Shown: positions 18,216-26,653 of the stretch, piece by piece | Position numbering within the stretch: the stretch's first letter is position 1 | How the letters are laid out: every line of letters begins with the position of its first letter | Assembly (NCBI GenBank): GCA_025353105.1 | Contig: JANXRG010000072.1 | Span: forward strand, 1 to 64,000 | Direction: 5' to 3' | Length of the DNA: 64,000 nucleotides | From: Verrucomicrobiota bacterium | GTDB taxonomy: Bacteria; Verrucomicrobiota; Verrucomicrobiia; Chthoniobacterales; SZAS-18 | Notes under the pieces: generated by a model | Told to the model about the DNA's origin: nothing | Seen by the model: only the letters and a program-made list of their open reading frames with translations | The model's database searches: none | Translations under genes and position numbers: made by a program

Positions 18216-19508
18216 TTGGCGGCCCCGGTGACGCGGCACTTGTCATCCGCGCCTTCGGCCCTTATGGCTGCCCTCGATATGGCTCACCCCGGCAGCGATC
18301 GATCCCGCGTGCTCGTCGCCGACGACCAGCCGGACGTTCGCGAGGCACTGCGTCTCCTCCTCAAGAGCGAAGGCTACGCCGCGGATTTGGTCGAGTCGCC
18401 CGCGCAGGTTCTAACGGCGGTTCGCGCGCGGCCATACGCCGCGCTGCTTTTCGACTTGAATTACACGCGCGACACCACCTCAGGCAGCGAGGGTCTGGCC
18501 GCGCTGCCGGAAATTCTCGCGGCGGATCGAGACCTGCCGGTCATCGTAATGACCGCTTGGGGCACGATCGATCTCGCGGTCGATGCGATGCGCCGGGGCG
18601 CCCGCGACTTCATCGAGAAGCCCTGGGACAACGACCGACTGCTGGCCACGCTCAAGACGCAGGTGCAATTCCGGGAAGTCTTGAAGCAGGCCAATCCCGC
18701 CCCGCCGCCGGCGTTGGCACCCGCGGACAATTCCGCGGCGCCGAAAACGCCCCTGGTTCCGCGCGTGTCGAACGAGAGCCAGCTTCGGATCGAACTGGAA
18801 GGCGCAGCGAGCTACATCCGGGCGATGCTGCCCGAGCCCCTGACGGAGCCGTTCCGGGTGGACTGGCGTTTCGTGCCGTTCTCGGCGGTGGGCGGCGATG
18901 CGTTCGGGTATCATTGGATCGACGAGGACAATTTTGCGATCTACATCCTCGACGTGTCGGGGCATGGCGTGCCGGCGGCGCTGCTTTCGGCCACCGCGCT
19001 GAAGGTGCTGCGCGCGGGCGCGCTTCCGGCGGTGGACTTCCGCGACCCAGGCGCGGTGCTGACCTCGATGAACAACGCGTTCCTGATGCGCGACCAGAAC
19101 AATCTGTATTTCACGATCTGGTATGGCGTATGGCACCGCGGCTCGCGCGAACTGCGTTACGCCTCGGCCGGTCATCCCCCGGCAATCCTGATCGATTCGA
19201 ATGCGGAGGACGGCGTCGTTCATCTCGGCGCCAAGGGGCTGGTGCTGGGCGCCCGGGCCGGCAAGGTCTATCACACCCACGTGCACCGGACCGCGCCGGG
19301 CGGACAGCTCTACCTCGTGACGGACGGCATTTATGAGGTGCGTCGCCCGGATGGCACGATGTGGCCGTACGAGGAATTTATCCGGTGTCTGTGCGAGCTC
19401 GACCCGACGGGACCCCAGGCGTTGGATCGGTTTCTCATGCGACTCAGCGAGGTTCACGGTAGCGAATCCCAGGACGATGATGTTTCCATCGTCCAATTCA
19501 GCTGGTAA
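18216..19508 (+). CDS. Response regulator with PP2C-type (SpoIIE/RsbU) phosphatase output
   Basis: 430 residues. Receiver domain at about 30-150: acidic pair VADDQPD, phospho-acceptor Asp80 in LLFDLNYT, Thr in VMTAWG and Lys in FIEKPW. A linker rich in Pro/Ala leads to a PP2C SpoIIE domain at about 190-430, with VGGDAFGYHWID and DVSGHGVPAALLSA metal-binding motifs, SAGHPPAIL, TDGIYEV and DDDVSIVQF. It would dephosphorylate the STAS antagonist when its receiver is phosphorylated. The TTG at 18216 has AGGAG five bases before it; ATGs at 18264 and 18279 are alternatives. Confidence 0.9.
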   Translation: MAAPVTRHLSSAPSALMAALDMAHPGSDRSRVLVADDQPDVREALRLLLKSEGYAADLVESPAQVLTAVRARPYAALLFDLNYTRDTTSGSEGLAALPEILAADRDLPVIVMTAWGTIDLAVDAMRRGARDFIEKPWDNDRLLATLKTQVQFREVLKQANPAPPPALAPADNSAAPKTPLVPRVSNESQLRIELEGAASYIRAMLPEPLTEPFRVDWRFVPFSAVGGDAFGYHWIDEDNFAIYILDVSGHGVPAALLSATALKVLRAGALPAVDFRDPGAVLTSMNNAFLMRDQNNLYFTIWYGVWHRGSRELRYASAGHPPAILIDSNAEDGVVHLGAKGLVLGARAGKVYHTHVHRTAPGGQLYLVTDGIYEVRRPDGTMWPYEEFIRCLCELDPTGPQALDRFLMRLSEVHGSESQDDDVSIVQFSW

Positions 19509-19523
19509 ACCCTTGCGCCTCGA

Positions 19524-19970
19524 ATGCCCTCTTCCGCCCAGGTGCCTCACCGACTCAGCCTCGAATCCGGAAACACGATCCGCGAGATCACCGTGATCAT
19601 CGAGCGGGCCGTGGAATTCTTGCAAAAACACGGGGCGTCCCGTCACGTTCTGTTTGTCTCCGAACTCGCCCTCGAGGAGTTGCTGACCAACATCGTGAAG
19701 TACGGCTACAAAGATACGGCGTACCATGCCATTGCCGTGGAGCTGGAGGCGCTCGGCGACGAGGTGAGAGTCCGCCTGACCGACGACGGGACCGCCTTCA
19801 ACCCGTGGGATGATGCCCCCGAGCCCGTGCGCGGTCGCCCGGCCGGCGCGCGTCCGCTCGGAGGCCAGGGCGTCATGCTCGTGAAGAAGTTCGCGAGCGC
19901 GTTGGAATACGAACGTAACGACCAGAAAAACGTCGTCATCGTCAATCTGCCCCATCAGCGTGACGCCTGA
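19524..19970 (+). CDS. RsbW-like anti-sigma factor kinase (HATPase)
   Basis: 148-residue GHKL ATPase. Seen: N-box SELALEELLTNIVKYGY, G1 box LTDDGTAFNP, and G2 box GGQGVMLVKKFAS. These match RsbW/SpoIIAB-type serine kinases that bind a sigma factor or another target and phosphorylate a STAS antagonist. It follows the phosphatase by 15 bases and precedes the STAS gene by about 107 bases, completing a kinase-phosphatase-antagonist set. Confidence 0.85.
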   Translation: MPSSAQVPHRLSLESGNTIREITVIIERAVEFLQKHGASRHVLFVSELALEELLTNIVKYGYKDTAYHAIAVELEALGDEVRVRLTDDGTAFNPWDDAPEPVRGRPAGARPLGGQGVMLVKKFASALEYERNDQKNVVIVNLPHQRDA

Positions 19971-20077
19971 CCCGCGCTTTTTCGGCTCGCGATCCGCCAA
20001 TTGCACAACTTCTGTTCTTTTTCGTAGAAGCCGCCTTTGATTATGCTACAACTCAGCCACCAAACCGCACATATACT

Positions 20078-20419
20078 ATGATACTGCACGAGCTAGGTTC
20101 CAAAGAAGGCGTCACAGTCGTCGAACTCAGTGGACACATGGGCCTTACGGCCGTTCAGGAGATCGAACGGGACTTCAAAAAGGCCACTGCTTCCAAAAGC
20201 CAGTCGGTCGTCGTCGACATGCATGGTGTCGATTACATCTCCTCGTTCGGTGTTCGGCTGTTCCTCGATGTCATCCAGGAACTGGAGAAGAAGGGCAAGA
20301 AGCTCGTCTTTGTCGCCCCTTCGCCCGATGTGGAAAAGGTGTTGCTCGCGTGCGAAATGGACACGCTCGCCGGAATTGAGCCGACCATTGAGGCCGCCGT
20401 GGCCAAGCTGAAGGCTTAA
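20078..20419 (+). CDS. STAS-domain anti-sigma factor antagonist (RsbV-like)
   Basis: 113 residues, a single STAS domain. Seen: VVELSGHMGLTAVQEIERDF and VVVDMHGVDYISSFGVRLFL, where the SS pair is the usual phosphorylation site, followed by KKLVFVAPSPDVEKVL. In partner switching it is inactive when phosphorylated by the RsbW-like kinase and active after dephosphorylation by the PP2C protein. The 107-base gap before it is AT-richer and could hold its own promoter. Confidence 0.88.
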   Translation: MILHELGSKEGVTVVELSGHMGLTAVQEIERDFKKATASKSQSVVVDMHGVDYISSFGVRLFLDVIQELEKKGKKLVFVAPSPDVEKVLLACEMDTLAGIEPTIEAAVAKLKA

Positions 20420-20436
20420 GCGCCGCAAATCGTCGC

Positions 20437-20453
20437 ACGGGCATCCTGCCCGT
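20437..20453 (+). terminator. Hairpin after the STAS gene
   Basis: ACGGGCA-TCC-TGCCCGT is a perfect 7-bp stem with a three-base loop, 18 bases after the STAS stop. No T-run follows, so termination is uncertain. A related CACGGGC...GCCCCTG dyad lies near 20579-20599. Confidence 0.35.
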
Positions 20454-20600
20454 CGCGGGTGGGACGAGTAAGCGATGGAACCGTGTCTCACGGACGGCAG
20501 ATGAACCGCGCCCCCGGGCCAAGCGGATCGAGTGCTCCGCCTGACATTCTTCGCCGTTCGGCCCGCCGTGATGAAACCTCACGGGCGAAGATGCCCCTGC

Positions 20601-20643
20601 CACAAACAAAACGCGCGGAACCGCTTTCGCCGTTCCGCGCGTT
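20601..20643 (-). terminator. Rho-independent terminator of the RpoD-like sigma gene
   Basis: Reading on the minus strand, AACGCGCGGAAC (20643-20632) pairs perfectly over 12 bp with GTTCCGCGCGTT (20621-20610), followed by TTGTTTGTGG. It lies 22 bases beyond the sigma gene stop codon. Confidence 0.85.
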
Positions 20644-20664
20644 GTGAAATGAACTCGGTCGGAC

Positions 20665-21516
20665 TTAGTTCGCGTCGGCGAACACTTCGCTCGGACGCTC
20701 CTTTTTGTTCAGCGCGCGACGCAACTTCGTCAGCGCTATGTTCTGGAGCTGACGGATCCGCTCGCGCGTCACGCCGAACTTCTTGCCGACTTCCTCAAGC
20801 GTCTTCGGCTTGCCGCCGTCGAGCCCGAAGCGGGAGAAGATGATCTTCTTCTCGCGCTCGTCGAGCACTTCAAGCAGGCCATCGACCTCATCGCGGAGGT
20901 TCTTGTCGCGAAGCAACTCGAACGGCGTCTGCGCGTCCTCGTCACCCACGATCTCGCCGAACTCCGTAGAGTCGTCGTCGCTGATCGGCGCGTCCAGGCT
21001 CGCGGGGCGGATGGAAACGGTCTTGAGCTGCGACACCTTGCCGCTCGCCAGGCCGATTTCTTCCGCGAGCTCGTCGTCGGTCGGTTCGCGACCGAGTTCT
21101 TCGCTCATCTGGAGCGCCACGCGGCGCATTTTCGAGATTTTGTCGACGAGGTGCACCGGCAGACGGATCGTCTTGCTCTGGTTGGCCAGTGCACGCTTGA
21201 TCGACTGCTTGATCCACCACGCGGCATAGGTCGAGAGCTTGCCGCCCTTGGCCGGATCGAAACGCTCCACGGCCTTCATCAAGCCGATGTTGCCTTCCGA
21301 GATCAGGTCAAGCAGGGGCAGGCCGAGATTCGCGTAGTCATGCGCAATCTTCACGACCAGTCGAAGATTCGACTTGATCATGATGGCCCGCGCTTCCTTG
21401 TCGCCCTTCTTGATCCGCGCCGCGAGGACGATTTCGTCCTGCGGGGTCAAGAGCGGGATCTGTCCGATCTCGCGCAGGTAAATTTTGATTCCGCTATCGC
21501 TGTCTTCAGCACCCAT
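20665..21516 (-). CDS. RpoD/RpoS-like sigma-70 factor (group 1/2)
   Basis: 283 residues. Region 1.2 (DSGIKIYLREIGQIPLLTPQ), region 2 (LRLVVKIAHDYANLGLPLLD, LISEGNIGLMKAVERFDP, LSTYAAWWIKQSIKRAL), region 3 (MRRVALQMSEELGREPTDDE) and region 4.2 (TLEEVGKKFGVTRERIRQLQ) are all present. Region 1.1 is missing, so this is short for a housekeeping sigma and may be a group 2 alternative, although short RpoDs exist in this phylum. It converges with the partner-switching module and is divergent from comM. Whether the RsbW-like kinase targets it cannot be read from sequence. Confidence 0.9.
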   Translation of the reverse strand: MGAEDSDSGIKIYLREIGQIPLLTPQDEIVLAARIKKGDKEARAIMIKSNLRLVVKIAHDYANLGLPLLDLISEGNIGLMKAVERFDPAKGGKLSTYAAWWIKQSIKRALANQSKTIRLPVHLVDKISKMRRVALQMSEELGREPTDDELAEEIGLASGKVSQLKTVSIRPASLDAPISDDDSTEFGEIVGDEDAQTPFELLRDKNLRDEVDGLLEVLDEREKKIIFSRFGLDGGKPKTLEEVGKKFGVTRERIRQLQNIALTKLRRALNKKERPSEVFADAN

Positions 21517-21601
21517 GGTATTGTTCTATTTGGTGGTTTGTGTCGGTGAAACTCGCTCTGAATTAGTTCTTCTTATGAAGCAGGTTTTATACTAACGCCC
21601 C

Positions 21602-21623
21602 TTGACTTCGTGAAAGTTTTCAC
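21602..21623. promoter_or_regulatory. Dyad operator candidate between the sigma gene and comM
   Basis: GTGAAA-GT-TTTCAC (21610-21623) is a perfect 6-bp dyad with a two-base centre, adjacent to TTGACT (21602-21607). It lies in the divergent promoter gap. TTGACT could be a -35 element for comM, but no clear -10 is seen at the right distance. Confidence 0.3.
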
Positions 21624-21740
21624 AATGTTCACTATCCCCCTGAAGGTTACACTGGAAAACAGGGCTGGAGCACAGACGCTCGGGGCGGGGTTGATGTTCA
21701 ACTTTCGGGGAAAATTTGTGCCAAATTGACAAGGTGAGTC

Positions 21741-23258
21741 ATGTTTGCCCGGGTCTTTTCGGCAGCCGTCTATGGCATTGACGCCTTTTCTGTGGAGATC
21801 GAGGTCAACACGGGGTCTGCCGTAAAGAACGTAATTGTGGTCGTTGGGTTGCCGGATATTGCCGTAAAAGAGAGTCAGGAGCGGGTCACGACCGCGATCG
21901 TCAACAGCAGCTTCCGCTGGCCCAAAGGGCGAACGGTCATCAATCTGGCCCCGGCCGATGTGCGCAAGGAAGGCCCCAGTTTCGACCTGCCAATCGCGCT
22001 TGCGATGCTGGCGATCACGATGGAGGTCGAGCCGGAGCGGCTCGAACCCTATTGCGTGGTCGGTGAGCTGGCGCTGACCGGCGCGGTGCGGCCCGTCAAA
22101 GGCATTCTGCCGATCGCGCTCGAAGCGAGGAAGGCCGGCCGCCAGAAGCTTATCGTCCCCCGGGAGAACGCGAAGGAGGCAGCCATCGTGGAGGGGTTGG
22201 ACGTGTATGGGGTCGCGAGCCTGCGCGAGGCCCACGAATTGATGACCGGCGAACGCGAAGTCTCGCCGACGCGCGTGAATCTTCGAAAATTATTCGAGCA
22301 GCACCAGCGCTACGACACCGACTTCTCCGAGGTGAAGGGAAACCAGCACGTGAAGCGCGCCATCGAGGTTGCCGTGGCTGGCGGGCACAACCTCCTGATG
22401 ATCGGCCCTCCCGGATCCGGCAAGTCGATGCTCGCCAAGCGGGTGCCGACCATCATGCCGACGATGTCGCTCGCGGAGGCGATTGAGGTCACCAAGATTC
22501 ACAGCGTCTGCGGACTGCTCGACGCGAAGTCGGCGCTGGTGTCGACGCGCGTCTTTCGCTCGCCGCATTCCACGGTGTCCGACGCCGGACTGCTGGGCGG
22601 TTCGCACCAGCCATCACCGGGCGAGATCAGCCTGGCGCATCACGGCGTGTTGTTTCTCGATGAGCTGCCGGAGTTCAAGCGCTCGGCATTGGAGACGCTG
22701 CGCCAGCCGCTCGAGGATGGGCGGGTGACGATTTCACGGGCGGCGGGGACAATGACCTTTCCCGCCGAGTTCATGTTCATCGCGGCGATGAATCCCTGCC
22801 CGTGCGGGCACTACGGTGATCTGAAGAAAGCGTGCCGATGCAGCTCGGCGCAAATTCAGCGTTATCGCGCCCGCATCTCCGGGCCGCTGCTCGATCGGAT
22901 TGATCTCCACGTCGAGGTACCGGCGATCGAGTACAAGGAATTGTCGTCCGAAGCGGCGGGCGAAGGATCGGAGGCGATCCGCGCGCGCGTCGAGGCCTGC
23001 CGCAAGGTGCAACTGGATCGCACCGGCGCGGCGAACGCGCGCATGAAGCCGAAACAGATTCGCGCGCTGTGCAAACTCGACGAGGCCGGCTCCGGGTTGC
23101 TCAAGCTGGCCATGGCGGAGATGAATTTGAGCGCGCGCGCTTACGATCGGATTCTCAAGGTGGCGCGAACCATCGCGGATCTCGCTGGGGACGAAGCGAT
23201 CGCGCCGGCGCACTTGGGCGAGGCGATTCAGTATCGCGCGCTCGACCGGGGCATGTAA
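21741..23258 (+). CDS. comM: ComM/YifB family Mg-chelatase-like AAA+ helicase
   Basis: 505 residues. The N-terminal ChlI domain holds [15 protein letters not shown] and [20 protein letters not shown]. The AAA+ core has Walker [16 protein letters not shown] and Walker [20 protein letters not shown]...CRC cysteine cluster (about residues 353-370) and the C-terminal [19 protein letters not shown] are also present. ComM is a hexameric helicase that aids branch migration during natural transformation. Length matches the family. Confidence 0.93.
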   Translation: MFARVFSAAVYGIDAFSVEIEVNTGSAVKNVIVVVGLPDIAVKESQERVTTAIVNSSFRWPKGRTVINLAPADVRKEGPSFDLPIALAMLAITMEVEPERLEPYCVVGELALTGAVRPVKGILPIALEARKAGRQKLIVPRENAKEAAIVEGLDVYGVASLREAHELMTGEREVSPTRVNLRKLFEQHQRYDTDFSEVKGNQHVKRAIEVAVAGGHNLLMIGPPGSGKSMLAKRVPTIMPTMSLAEAIEVTKIHSVCGLLDAKSALVSTRVFRSPHSTVSDAGLLGGSHQPSPGEISLAHHGVLFLDELPEFKRSALETLRQPLEDGRVTISRAAGTMTFPAEFMFIAAMNPCPCGHYGDLKKACRCSSAQIQRYRARISGPLLDRIDLHVEVPAIEYKELSSEAAGEGSEAIRARVEACRKVQLDRTGAANARMKPKQIRALCKLDEAGSGLLKLAMAEMNLSARAYDRILKVARTIADLAGDEAIAPAHLGEAIQYRALDRGM

Positions 23259-23334
23259 CATGCGGGCGATATGGAGTGAGTGCCGAAACTTCCAGCTTTA
23301 CAAACCGGACGGCTAAAACACGTTGCATTTTCCA

Positions 23335-23721
23335 ATGGGCTTCATTCAAGAATTCAAAACGTTCATCCGCAAAGGCAACGTGATGGACCTCGCAATCGGT
23401 GTCATCATCGGCGCGGCCTTCGGCAAGATCGTCACCTCGCTGGTCGAAGACCTGATCATGCCAATCGTTGGCAAGATCGTTGGCGGGATCGATTTTACGT
23501 CGCTTAAATACGTCATCAGCGGCACGGGCAAGGATGAAGTCGCCGTGCGCTACGGGAATTTTATCCAGACCTCCTTCAACTTCCTGATCATCGCGTTTTG
23601 CGTCTTCCTGATGGTCAAGGCGCTAAATGCCATGAAGCGCCGAAGCGAGGCCCCCGCTCCCGAAATCCCCGCCGAGGTGAAACTCCTCACCGAGATTCGC
23701 GATCTGCTGGCGAGGCGATAA
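23335..23721 (+). CDS. mscL: Large-conductance mechanosensitive channel
   Basis: 128 residues. Seen: the N-terminal amphipathic MGFIQEFKTFIRKGNVMDLA, TM1 IGVIIGAAFGKIVTSLVEDL with the glycine/alanine gate, a periplasmic loop, and TM2 FLIIAFCVFLMVKALNAM, then a charged C-terminal helix (EVKLLTEIRDLLARR). It opens on membrane tension to release solutes on osmotic downshock. The ATG at 23335 was chosen because it gives the standard N-terminal helix; a TTG four codons earlier is possible. Confidence 0.95.
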   Translation: MGFIQEFKTFIRKGNVMDLAIGVIIGAAFGKIVTSLVEDLIMPIVGKIVGGIDFTSLKYVISGTGKDEVAVRYGNFIQTSFNFLIIAFCVFLMVKALNAMKRRSEAPAPEIPAEVKLLTEIRDLLARR

Positions 23722-23915
23722 GCGGCAAATCGGCGGAGGGTGGAACACGACCTCCGGGCGCGTTGGCGGCGACGATTCGACGAAACGTCCCGAGCTCTGC
23801 GGACAGAATGCGCCAAGCGGCAAACGAGGTGACGTTGTGGTGGTGTCCGGTGAATTGGTCAATCACTCCGCACGGGTTTGCGAACGCGTCCGAAAGTTGC
23901 GATCCGCCTGATCCC

Positions 23916-23961
23916 TTGACGCCGCCCCCTCCTTCCTTTATATGATGATTGTCATACCATC
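23916..23961 (+). promoter_or_regulatory. Promoter and candidate autoregulatory operator of the TetR gene
   Basis: TTGACG (23916-23921) and TATATG (23939-23944) are 17 bases apart, a good sigma-70 promoter. Directly after lies the imperfect dyad GATGATTGTCATACCATC (23944-23961), ending at the base before the ATG. This position would let the TetR protein block its own promoter. The gap 23722-23915 shows no other feature. Confidence 0.5.
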
Positions 23962-24558
23962 ATGCGTTATCCACCTGGACACAAGAAACGCACCCGCCAC
24001 CGCATCGTGCGGGCCGCCAGCCGAACGTTTCGCCGGGAGGGCATGGGCCGGACCGCGGTCGCGAAGGTGATGAAACGTGCGGGCCTGACCCACGGCGGAT
24101 TCTACGCGCATTTCCGCGGCAAGGACGCCCTCGCGGCGGAGGTCTTCGCGGAGGGATTTCAGGCGCTCGAGCAGCTCAGGAAAGTGGTGGATGAATGGCA
24201 CGGGGCCGGGCGCGAACATCCGCTGATTCGCGTGTACCTGAGCGCCTGGCATCGCGACCACCCCGGCGAGGGCTGCCTGCTTCCGCCGCTGGCCGGCGAG
24301 ATTGCCCGCGAGCCCAAGAACATCCGGCACGCTTTTACCCAAGCGTTCGAGCGGTACGTCGGCGAACTCGGCCGGATGGCGTTCGGCCCGGACGCCGCGC
24401 CGGATGATCCCCGCACGCTTGCGCTCGTGGCGGGGATGGTCGGCGCGCTGTCGCTCGCCCGCGCGGTCGATGACCCGAAGCTCAGCGACCGCATCCTGCG
24501 TGATTGCCGGCGTTCGTTCATCGCCGCTTTTACCACCCCACACTCCGTTCAGAAATGA
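23962..24558 (+). CDS. TetR family transcriptional regulator
   Basis: 198 residues. The N-terminal helix-turn-helix has RIVRAASRTFRREGMGRTAV, then VMKRAGLTHGGFYAHFRGKD; the YAHF motif is the TetR recognition helix. The C-terminal domain is variable, with GCLLPPLAGEIARE resembling members that bind acyl or aromatic ligands. It overlaps the downstream thioesterase by four bases, so that enzyme is the likely regulated target. The start codon abuts a dyad operator candidate, suggesting autorepression. Confidence 0.9.
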   Translation: MRYPPGHKKRTRHRIVRAASRTFRREGMGRTAVAKVMKRAGLTHGGFYAHFRGKDALAAEVFAEGFQALEQLRKVVDEWHGAGREHPLIRVYLSAWHRDHPGEGCLLPPLAGEIAREPKNIRHAFTQAFERYVGELGRMAFGPDAAPDDPRTLALVAGMVGALSLARAVDDPKLSDRILRDCRRSFIAAFTTPHSVQK

Positions 24559-24998
24559 ATCCACCAGACAACGCCTCCCTGCCGGACTTGGCCACGATTC
24601 GCCGCTTCGGCTCGGCCAATGCCTCCGCTCATCTCGAGATCGAGATCACCCGCTACGACGCCGAAGGGATGGAGCTGACGATGCCGATCACGGACAAGAC
24701 CCGCCAGCCGCTCGGCCTGTTTCATGGCGGTATGAGCCTGGTCCTGGCCGAATCCGCTGCCAGCATGCACGCCTGCTGGGGCGTGGACCTCTCAAAGGTC
24801 GCGCCGGTGGGCATCGAGATTAATGGCTCACATCTGCGCTCCGCCCGCGACGGCACGGTGCGCGCAACGGCTCGCGTCATCCGGCGCGGGCGCTCCATCA
24901 TCGTGCACGAGGTCGAAATCCATCACGTCGAGACCGGCAATTTATTGTGCGTCTCCCGCGTGACGAATTTCTATAACACCGTGCGAACTGCCGCCTGA
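24555..24998 (+). CDS. PaaI-like hotdog thioesterase
   Basis: 147 residues, hotdog fold of the PaaI/YbgC-like acyl-CoA thioesterases. Seen: MPITDKTRQPLGLFHGGMSL, where LFHGG carries the catalytic His/Gly environment, VLAESAASMHA with the catalytic-type Glu, and GIEINGSHLRSARDGTVRA. It hydrolyses acyl- or aroyl-CoA esters (family knowledge; substrate not known here). The ATG overlaps the TetR stop codon, so the pair is translationally coupled. Confidence 0.85.
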   Translation: MNPPDNASLPDLATIRRFGSANASAHLEIEITRYDAEGMELTMPITDKTRQPLGLFHGGMSLVLAESAASMHACWGVDLSKVAPVGIEINGSHLRSARDGTVRATARVIRRGRSIIVHEVEIHHVETGNLLCVSRVTNFYNTVRTAA

Positions 24999-25085
24999 AC
25001 GCCGCCCGTGAGGTGTCCTCGCGCCCAGCGGATATCGTTTTGGCCCTGACTGACTTTTTGCTCCACTCCGCGTAATCTTCCCGTC

Positions 25086-25871
25086 ATGTCCTCTCCCGAC
25101 CCCACTCCAACCGTTCACGTCAACACGAGCGACGGCATCCTGACCATCAGCTTGCATCGCCCGGAGAAAAAGAATGCCCTTTCGCTCGCCATGTATGTTG
25201 CGATGACCGCCGCGTTGCGCGCCGGACAGGCCGACCCGGCGGTGCGCGCGGTCGTGATGCAAGGCACGGCTGACTGCTTCACGAGTGGTAACGATATCGC
25301 CGATTTCGTCAGTGGGCCCACACCCGAGCGCCTCGCGCCGATTTTTGATTTCCTCGGCACAATCTCGACCTGCGAGAAGCCGATCGTCGCGGCGGTGAAC
25401 GGTCTCGCCGTTGGCATCGGCACGACGATGCTGCTGCACTGCGACCTCGTTTGCGCCGGCGAGAGCGCGCGCTTCCAATTGCCGTTCGTGAATCTCGGTC
25501 TGGTTCCGGAGGCAGCCTCGAGCCTGTTACTACCACGGCTCGCCGGGTCGCATCGCGCGGCGGAGCTGCTCATGCTCGGCGAAATGTTCAGCGCCGCGAC
25601 CGCGCGGGAAATCGGTTTGGTGAATCGGGTCACGCCCGACGCCGACTGTCAGGCCGCCGCGCGCGAATGGGCGGGGAAACTGGTCGCCAAGCCGGCGGCC
25701 GCATTGCGCCTGACGAAATCGCTGTTGAAGAAGGGATCCACCGCGTTGGTTCGCGAAGTCATGACCGAGGAAGGCAAACTTTTCGCTGCTCGCTTGCAGT
25801 CGCCCGAGACCGCCGAGGCGTTCACCGCGTTTCTCGAACGTCGGAAGCCGGATTTTTCAAGATTCGAATGA
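25086..25871 (+). CDS. Enoyl-CoA hydratase/isomerase family protein
   Basis: 261 residues, crotonase fold. Seen: LTISLHRPEKKNALSLAMY, oxyanion-hole segment CFTSGNDIADFV, KPIVAAVNGLAVGIGTTMLLHCDL, and FVNLGLVPEAASSLLLPRL. The NLGLVPEAASSLLLPR context resembles enoyl-CoA isomerases (one catalytic Glu) more than the two-Glu hydratases. It follows the TetR-thioesterase pair with an 87-base gap and may belong to the same acyl-CoA theme. Confidence 0.85.
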   Translation: MSSPDPTPTVHVNTSDGILTISLHRPEKKNALSLAMYVAMTAALRAGQADPAVRAVVMQGTADCFTSGNDIADFVSGPTPERLAPIFDFLGTISTCEKPIVAAVNGLAVGIGTTMLLHCDLVCAGESARFQLPFVNLGLVPEAASSLLLPRLAGSHRAAELLMLGEMFSAATAREIGLVNRVTPDADCQAAAREWAGKLVAKPAAALRLTKSLLKKGSTALVREVMTEEGKLFAARLQSPETAEAFTAFLERRKPDFSRFE

Positions 25872-25922
25872 CGACCGGGGAATAAATCCCGGGCGATCCG
25901 GCTCTTAGGTGCCACGCGGTGC

Positions 25923-26138
25923 ATGCCGCACCGCGACACCAACTCCAGGCCCACTACCCAAATAAAATTAGTCAAGACAGCCGCGCTCGCTTGTGCGCTT
26001 TCCATCAGCCTGCTCAGCGCGACCCCGGTATTCGCGTCGGACAAGGCCCTGACGATGGTCTCGATGGCGAAGAGTAAGAACGATGCCGCCACCGCCCAGA
26101 TGGTCCTTCACACGCTGATGACCGATCCGAAAAGATGA
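25923..26138 (+). CDS. Small secreted protein of unknown function
   Basis: 71 residues with a signal peptide at about 15-39 (VKTAALACALSISLLSATPVFAS). The mature part (DKALTMVSMAKSKNDAATAQ, then MVLHTLMTDPKR) is short and helical. The TGA stop overlaps an ATG in the +2 frame (26135), which starts a further 32 codons to 26233 reading MIKEMLSDKSFMSDLDQE. That text continues the style of the first protein, so a single-base frameshift may have split one gene of about 100 residues. A T-run follows at 26274-26280. Confidence 0.55.
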   Translation: MPHRDTNSRPTTQIKLVKTAALACALSISLLSATPVFASDKALTMVSMAKSKNDAATAQMVLHTLMTDPKR

Positions 26139-26340
26139 TGATCAAAGAAATGTTGTCCGACAAAAGCTTCATGAGCGACCTTGACCAGGAGCGCGCGTCG
26201 CAGGGCGCGGCGGTTGATTCCCGATCGGGTTAGCTTGATCCAGGCGGCATCGCTCAAGAGGCCGGCACCGCTTTTTTTATGGGTGTTGAGTCCGCGCACA
26301 TCGGCCGGCACGCAGTGTGTCCGATCGATTTCGACGCAAG

Positions 26341-26614
26341 GGACAAAACCGCGTTGCGGTTCGATCCAATTCAACACGTGAGCACCCAGGGTTGCGGCAA
26401 CCCTTGCTGGGCTGGCAGACACGACATCGTTGGCGTCGAAGAACGCCGGACGTTCGATTGGGCACCATCGTTTCCGTAAGCGGCGTAATTATCCCGATTG
26501 AGGAACCATGCGCCGGACACAATTTCGTCCCACGTGCGGTTCGTCCAGCCCCGAAGCGGGCTGTGCCTGCCAGCCCAAGGTTCCGCGTCGACCGACCGCA
26601 ACGCGGTTGTGTCC
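26341..26614. repeat. 274-bp element with 20-bp terminal inverted repeats, composite palindromic repeat copy 2
   Basis: The ends GGACAAAACCGCGTTGCGGT (26341-26360) and ACCGCAACGCGGTTGTGTCC (26595-26614) are inverted copies matching at 19 of 20 positions. A second inverted pair lies inside: TGGGCTGGCAGACAC (26408-26422) and GTGCCTGCCAGCCCA (26563-26577), matching at 14 of 15. The left end also has GGGTTGCGGCAACCC (26389-26403) and the near-palindrome at 26422-26438. It carries no transposase. The left 100 bases match the repeat at 16142-16240. It fills the gap 26234-26653 between convergent genes. Confidence 0.85.
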
Positions 26615-26653
26615 TGTCGCGGCGCAACCAAAGCTCCACCCGCAGTCACATTC

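Noticed and set aside
20437-20600. Small RNA gene between the STAS gene and the sigma gene terminator
   Set aside because: Two GC-rich dyads are present but no promoter or known RNA signature; better explained as convergent terminators.
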